NCBI GenBank assembly: GCA_003550305.1
Contig: QKYT01000324.1
Location: 67,628-78,284, forward strand
Reading direction: 5' to 3'
DNA: 10,657 nt
Source of the DNA: Glomus cerebriforme
Taxonomy: Eukaryota > Glomeromycota > Glomeromycetes > Glomerales > Glomeraceae
The first letter of the stretch is position 1. Every line of letters begins with the position of its first letter. Under the pieces are notes generated by a model that had not been told where the DNA came from, made no database searches, and worked only from the letters and a program-made list of their open reading frames with translations. Position numbers and translations under genes: made by a program. This document shows, one piece after another, positions 6,600 to 10,657 of this stretch.

Positions 6600-8127
6600 T
6601 CTCCAAAAAAATTTGGTCAGTGGGGCAAAAATGTAAGAGAACAGTAATTATTGCTACTACTTATTTCTTATATAACAGGTACGCAATTATTGCTTCAAGA
6701 ATTCTTTTGAAGATGATTATAAATAATATGTTTTATTTATTTATTTATTTATTTTAAACCAGAGCTGAAAATACAATGTCGTAATACTAATATAGAAAGT
6801 ATGCGAGTAGCAAAACCCAATTCAGAATCTCTATTGTATTAAGACATCATAGAGTATAATTTGTTATTGAAATCCCCCTCGAAATCCAATTTTTTTTTAT
6901 TTATACATAAGTTTCAGCACATATTTATTACATCTTAACTTCTCCGTTCAATTAAGCATATATTACATATATTTTTTCAAAGCGAGTTCTGGTCTTTTCT
7001 GTTTATGTAGATTTTGGTTGATTGTTTTGATGCAAATCTTTTTCTTTCTTTGGAGACAATAAGCGCTTCTGAGAAGTGGTGGGGAAGATTGAATATCTAC
7101 GATATCTCTTAAACAAAGTGTTGCTTATGATTCTTTCTTTTTAAAATGATTATAATTTTTTAACTATATATTCTAAGTATGTTTAATTGATCGTAATGTA
7201 TCTTGTAAGCATATTTAAGATATTTAAGAACAATATAAGTATCAGATTCAGAATCACATTCATATTATCAAGATGGGAATAGAACGAATCGTGATGTATT
7301 TTTCTGTTGACATCTAAAGAATTTTTATAAATAAATCAAAATTTCCAATGATGATTTTATAACATCAGGTGGAATATTTATTTCTATTACTGAAATCTGA
7401 TTATAATTCTTTAACAGAATAATAATTATTTTTTAAAGTTCAAATGAAAGCACATAAAATTTTACCTCTTTTTTTTTATTTTATGAAACCTTTCTACGTT
7501 CTTCGATTAGCTTATATACATTATATTAAAATTTATCATAGCGCTCTTTTTCAGTTCATTTCTCCAAAATCTTAAAATTTAGCGCTTAGAGATTACGAAA
7601 GTAAAATTTTATTTTTAATAAAATAGAGATGATGTCACCGGTACATCTCACATGTTGCTACGAGAAATTCTGATAATAACATTGTTGAAATCTGGTGGCG
7701 CAATAAATATTTTAATTTATTCGATTATTTATAGTAAAAGATAGAAGAACCATTAAAAATTTGATTTGCAAATGGATCATTTGTAATTTGTAAGGGTAAT
7801 GGTGCAATTCGATTAAATGTATCTGTGGTGCACATATATGATTTCTATTTCCTACGAACGACGCGATTAATAGAAAAAAACAAGCAAAATGATTATTTAA
7901 CGTTATTTACATATAAAAATTAGAAAAAAAAGGATAAAATTATTTCAAAATAATTAGATAAAAAGTAGGTTACTATTTTGTTATTTACTTGACACATCAT
8001 TTTGGCTATTTAAAACTTATATTTTAGAACCCCTACCGTATACGTATTGTGCGTTCATTCAACACTAGTTTGATATAGAAATTATGCTTATGTAACATAC
8101 ATTCCACTTTTGCCTATGAAAATTGGC
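6600..8127. other. Long intergenic stretch without a supportable gene
   Basis: I find no gene on either strand. Present are a TTTA microsatellite (6731-6756) and short minus-strand open segments: 7140-7006 (45 codons, containing SPKKEKDLHQNNQPKST) and 7835-7725 (ATG-initiated, 36 codons). None of these exceeds chance expectation or matches a family I know. Base composition is slightly less extreme than in the left half, suggesting older single-copy DNA and not recent transposon sequence. Confidence 0.4.
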
Positions 8128-8135
8128 ACTTTATT
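8128..8135. repeat. Left 8-bp target-site duplication
   Basis: ACTTTATT immediately precedes the 71-bp hairpin element and is repeated exactly at 8207-8214. Eight-base duplications are the hallmark of hAT-superfamily insertion. Confidence 0.8.
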
Positions 8136-8206
8136 TCAGTGCTAGCACTTGGCCGTTTGGCCATTTTGGCCGACCAAAATAGCCAAATGGCAAGTGCCAA
8201 CGCTGA
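8136..8206. mobile_element. 71-bp hairpin micro-MITE, hAT type
   Basis: The element runs TCAGTGCTAGCACTTGG to CAAGTGCCAACGCTGA. Almost its whole length is one inverted repeat (8136-8170 with 8173-8206), interrupted by a few mismatches and one bulge, closing on a very short loop. It is flanked by a perfect 8-bp direct repeat, ACTTTATT. Terminal CAGTG/CGCTG and an 8-bp duplication fit the hAT superfamily. There is no coding sequence, so it would need a hAT transposase in trans. Its interior (TTGGCCGTTTGGCCATTTTGGCC) is one of the most G+C-rich spots of the window and itself carries repeated TTGGCC words. Confidence 0.85.
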
Positions 8207-8214
8207 ACTTTATT
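8207..8214. repeat. Right 8-bp target-site duplication
   Basis: ACTTTATT follows the hairpin element and is identical to 8128-8135. Confidence 0.8.
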
Positions 8215-9483
8215 TATTCTAATGTGATTTTAATAATAATCGAGTAATAATTAGTAGTAATTAATGTTTTTGAACCATTTAATGTAATGACTATAAAAAC
8301 TAAATTTAATCGGGCCAATTTTATAGTGCAGACCAGAATTAAACAAAATTTAAAATCTCGAGTTATTTATTTTACATGTTATGTTTGGTATTTTTAAAAT
8401 TCGAAAAAAAAGATCAATAACGAAAAAAAAAAAAAAAATACTGAAATACTGTATGTTGAAACTGTCATTCATTTATTCGGATTTTTTTTTCGCGAAAGAT
8501 TTGATTAAATGGGAAATATATTCTAAAATACAAGATAACTCGGAGTTTATTTATTAAATTTCCACATATTCAATTTAAAATTTCTATTACATGTTCAATT
8601 TAACGCGCAAAGTATTTGTGAAAGCCTAATTTTTGGAATGATTTATAGTTATTTTCTTCGACTTTAAATATAATGAACTTTATTAAGTTAATTAAAAAAA
8701 ACTCTTAATATGAATAATATTATTATTTTGAATTCAGACTTTTAACATTGCTGCTAAAAGTCAAGGTTGAAAAGGATTATTAACATTGGTAGGACTTATA
8801 ATACAGAATCTCTCAGAATTAATGATGGATTCCTGTTATTTGCTCGCTGAAATCCGAAATATTTCCGAATTACTGTATTCCCAATTCGAACAGTTTGACA
8901 CAGTATATACGTGACTACTTGGTTATTTCACTTTTTTTTTTTTGTGTCAAAAAATATTTGTTATACTGATTCGTATTCAATTTTACTCTCAGCGATTGAT
9001 TTAAGAATAAAAAAATTTAATGGATCATTCGGAGTTTAGGAGTTTAGGAGGTTAAGTCCTATACAATAAATTAAACGAAAATCCTTCGGAGTTTCAGATT
9101 CTGGTTACATAATATGACAAATGAACTTAAATTAATTCTCTAATCTCCGAATTATTATTATTCCCTTTTCACTTTTGTTCTCTTTTTTCGTAACATCAAA
9201 TTCACATCGGCTATTAAAATGATCGAATAATTCAAAAAAACCAAAACATTCCGACAATAAAAAGATTGATCAGATCATTGTTCATTAAAGTTATCATAAT
9301 ATATGCACATATATGTCAAAATAGATGTCAAATCATCTTTCTAAAACGAAAAATGATTATCTTCTATACAAGAAGAACAAAATATTTTTCCATTTCTGCA
9401 TACAACTGCATGAATCTTTCTTACGCCAATCCCAAATTTGACTTTAAAACGAAAATAAAAAAGCTAGCGCGTTAATAATAATA
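8215..9483. other. Intergenic stretch with poly-A, small hairpin and GGAGTTTA repeat
   Basis: No gene is supported. Visible landmarks are a 16-base A run (8423-8438), an 8-bp stem GACTTTTA/TAAAAGTC with a 10-base loop (8737-8762), and GGAGTTTA written twice in tandem (9030-9045, the second copy followed by GGAGG), with a related TCGGAGTTT at 9086-9094. A 69-codon frame at 9266-9475 opens only with TTG and resembles nothing known, so it is not called. Confidence 0.4.
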
Positions 9484-9671
9484 TGTGAATCTTATTCAAA
9501 GTAATAAATTCGTACATTTGGCGTATTTTGTGAAAAAAATCACAACATTTTGGCGGCAATGTGATTTCTTTTCTTTAAACGAATGTGAGTTAAACTTTTT
9601 GAATTTCACATATTGTGAATTGTGATAATTTATGAATCAAATATGAAAGTTTGCGCCTAAAGAAAATCACA
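9484..9671. promoter_or_regulatory. TGTGA/TCACA motif cluster with E2F-like site
   Basis: Nine TGTGA or TCACA words occur in 188 bases (9484, 9529, 9540, 9560, 9584, 9606, 9614, 9621, 9667). Two pairs form hairpins: AATCACA with TGTGATT around 9538-9566, and a perfect TTCACA/TGTGAA at 9605-9619. In the loop of the first is TTTTGGCGGCAA (9548-9559), close to the E2F/DP consensus TTTGGCGGGAA. The arrangement suggests a regulatory region or a decayed repeat. No clear gene follows on the + strand, where the next frame begins only at a TTG. Confidence 0.35.
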
Positions 9672-10349
9672 AATGTTTACGTAGAAATCTACCATAACAA
9701 AGCCACAGAATATACTGTAAAAAGCATGCGATTATTCGATCTAATTACGGTAAAAAATGTTAATAGGATTTACAATGCGTGTTACATATATGGTATATTG
9801 TATACAGTATTTGTATTACATGTTCGAGAAAAATAACGGCCGATGTTTTTTTAATATCCTTTGACTCGTTTAGGAAATTCAAACGTTCTAAGCACCGGTA
9901 TGATAAACCAATAAGTCCAGAATCTGCTTTTTTTAATCACGTGAGATATTGTAAAATATTTAAGTACAGTATAGTCACCCCTTTTTCCACATAATGCCGG
10001 CAACATGCTCGTCATAACGCAGGCCAAAATCATAATTTCAAGCAAGAATTGTTATGGTAATAATAATAATAAAATTTTATTGATTTTAAAATACTATTTT
10101 AATTCAATCCTGGATTAAGGTTTATTGTGAGTATGGTTAACTTGTAAAATATTGTACAGTATGTTAAAAATGTATAATTTTTTTTAAGGTTCGAATGTCA
10201 TTTAATTGCCAAATTTGGTAAATTTCGATTTATTATAACCCGGCGCTGATTATAAAATTACCATTTCAATAATTCCATTTTAATGCTTATTATAGGAATA
10301 AATTTGGTGATTGTATAAGTGAATATTAAGTTTCTATCTTCAAAGAGGC
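9672..10349. other. Spacer with a short minus-strand ATG frame
   Basis: On the minus strand an ATG about 10033 opens a 60-codon frame ending at TAA 9851-9853, beginning MILACVMTSMLPALCGKRGD, a mildly signal-peptide-like start. It is a little richer in G+C than its surroundings and overlaps other open segments on the + strand that lack ATG starts. No domain is recognised. I regard it as possible but unproven. A GGTTCGAATG word at 10189-10198 resembles a tRNA B box, but no cloverleaf surrounds it. Confidence 0.25.
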
Positions 10350-10357
10350 TATAAAAG
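10350..10357 (+). promoter_or_regulatory. TATA-box candidate near the right edge
   Basis: TATAAAAG in the context GGCTATAAAAGAAACG is a strong match to the eukaryotic TATA consensus and stands out from the plain A/T runs around it. A purine-rich, leader-like stretch follows (10370-10440), without a long open frame inside the window. It may drive a gene that begins beyond 10657. CRE-like TGACGTA (10587-10593) lies further downstream. Low confidence, because this background yields many TATA words. Confidence 0.3.
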
Positions 10358-10657
10358 AAACGATATATGGGAAAAAAAACGGAAGGGTTCAACCAAAGGG
10401 AATTTCTTATGGAATGAACTCCGGAGAAAATTACGAATCAATTTTATCTTTTACGGATAAATTTATAACTTGTTCCGATTATTATTTCCATATATGTTAA
10501 ACTTTAACTACATAACGATTGATGCTTAAAAGATCCGATTACACATTTGTTCGTTGGCTTAGTTGGCTTATTACGTATTTATCGATGACGTATTAGTAAT
10601 TTCTAGAGAATGAGAGAACATTAAAGTAAGGATCATCCTCTCAAAAAAAAAAAAAAA
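10358..10657. other. Right-edge region, no gene; tandem GTTGGCTTA and terminal A run
   Basis: No frame longer than 24 codons with an ATG is visible. GTTGGCTTA is repeated exactly in tandem at 10553-10570. A run of A closes the window (10643-10657). Either could mark the start of a repeat or of a transcribed leader, but neither can be decided here. Confidence 0.35.

Noticed and set aside
7006..7140. Minus-strand 45-codon open segment with SPKKEKDLHQNNQ
   Set aside because: It looks protein-like but has no ATG, no splice context I can defend, and a length expected several times by chance.
7725..7835. Minus-strand 36-codon ATG frame (MCTTDTFNRIAPLPLQITND...)
   Set aside because: Too short, with no flanking exon, known motif or polyadenylation support.
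9266..9475. 69-codon + strand frame
   Set aside because: It opens only with TTG, has no recognisable domain and no support from neighbours. Chance length for this base composition.
9651..9836. 61-codon + strand frame
   Set aside because: The start is TTG; the nearby ATG at 9642 is in the same frame but stops after five codons, and the peptide matches no family.
9779..9994. 71-codon + strand frame
   Set aside because: It starts with GTG, overlaps the opposing minus-strand frame, and shows no protein features.
10140..10200. tRNA gene suggested by GGTTCGAATG B-box-like word
   Set aside because: No acceptor, D or anticodon stems can be drawn in the preceding 70 bases.
10545..10640. tRNA gene suggested by TGGCTTAGTTGG A-box-like word
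   Set aside because: No matching B box or acceptor stem follows before the window ends; the word is explained by a 9-bp tandem duplication.

Overview
The window is extremely A+T-rich nuclear-type DNA, made mostly of transposon debris with a few short coding-like segments. It fits a filamentous fungus, and I favour an arbuscular mycorrhizal fungus (Glomeromycotina, Rhizophagus/Gigaspora-like). The reasons are the base composition, a decayed FAR1/MULE transposase whose peptides resemble the families I know from such genomes, the abundant miniature elements, and a GTTTCGGCA/TGCCGAAAC hairpin repeat at the left edge. The species call rests on recollection and was not searched. There are no prokaryotic signals (ribosome binding sites, operons, CRISPR), so short frames that open only with TTG or GTG are not treated as genes.

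Region 1-3490: a short inverted-repeat motif at 1-51 is followed by one long + strand pseudogene of a Mutator-like (MULE, FAR1-type) transposase, about 130 to 3489. The parts can be read in order: an Asn/Ser-rich then Glu/Lys-rich N-terminus, a FAR1-type zinc DNA-binding domain, the MULE DDE transposase core, a SWIM zinc finger, and a C-terminal CCHC zinc knuckle. It is broken by many stops and frameshifts. Almost all recognisable damage is C-to-T or G-to-A. A 552-bp foldback element (2253-2804, two 265-bp arms, 22-bp spacer) sits inside it, flanked by TAG direct repeats. Removing the element and one TAG restores a continuous transposase-like reading frame.

Region 3490-5500: noncoding and very A+T-rich. 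It holds a CAGAT/ATCTG-dense hairpin cluster between poly-A and poly-T tracts (3583-3800), a degenerate repeat (3804-3990), a possible two-exon small gene (4518-4835) followed by two AATAAA signals, and a G+C-richer patch with a palindromic CACGTG box (4981-5040).

Region 5500-6600: a coding-like segment ending in a leucine-zipper-like coiled coil (5526-5843, one in-frame TAA), and a 95-codon ATG frame (6164-6451) of unknown identity.

Region 6600-10657: mostly unannotatable intergenic DNA. It contains a 71-bp hairpin element with an 8-bp target-site duplication (8136-8206, hAT-type MITE), a cluster of TGTGA/TCACA motifs around an E2F-like site (9484-9671), and a good TATA-box candidate at 10350 that may serve a gene beyond the right edge. 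I see no metabolic pathway or operon here. The main story is nested transposon insertion and decay.
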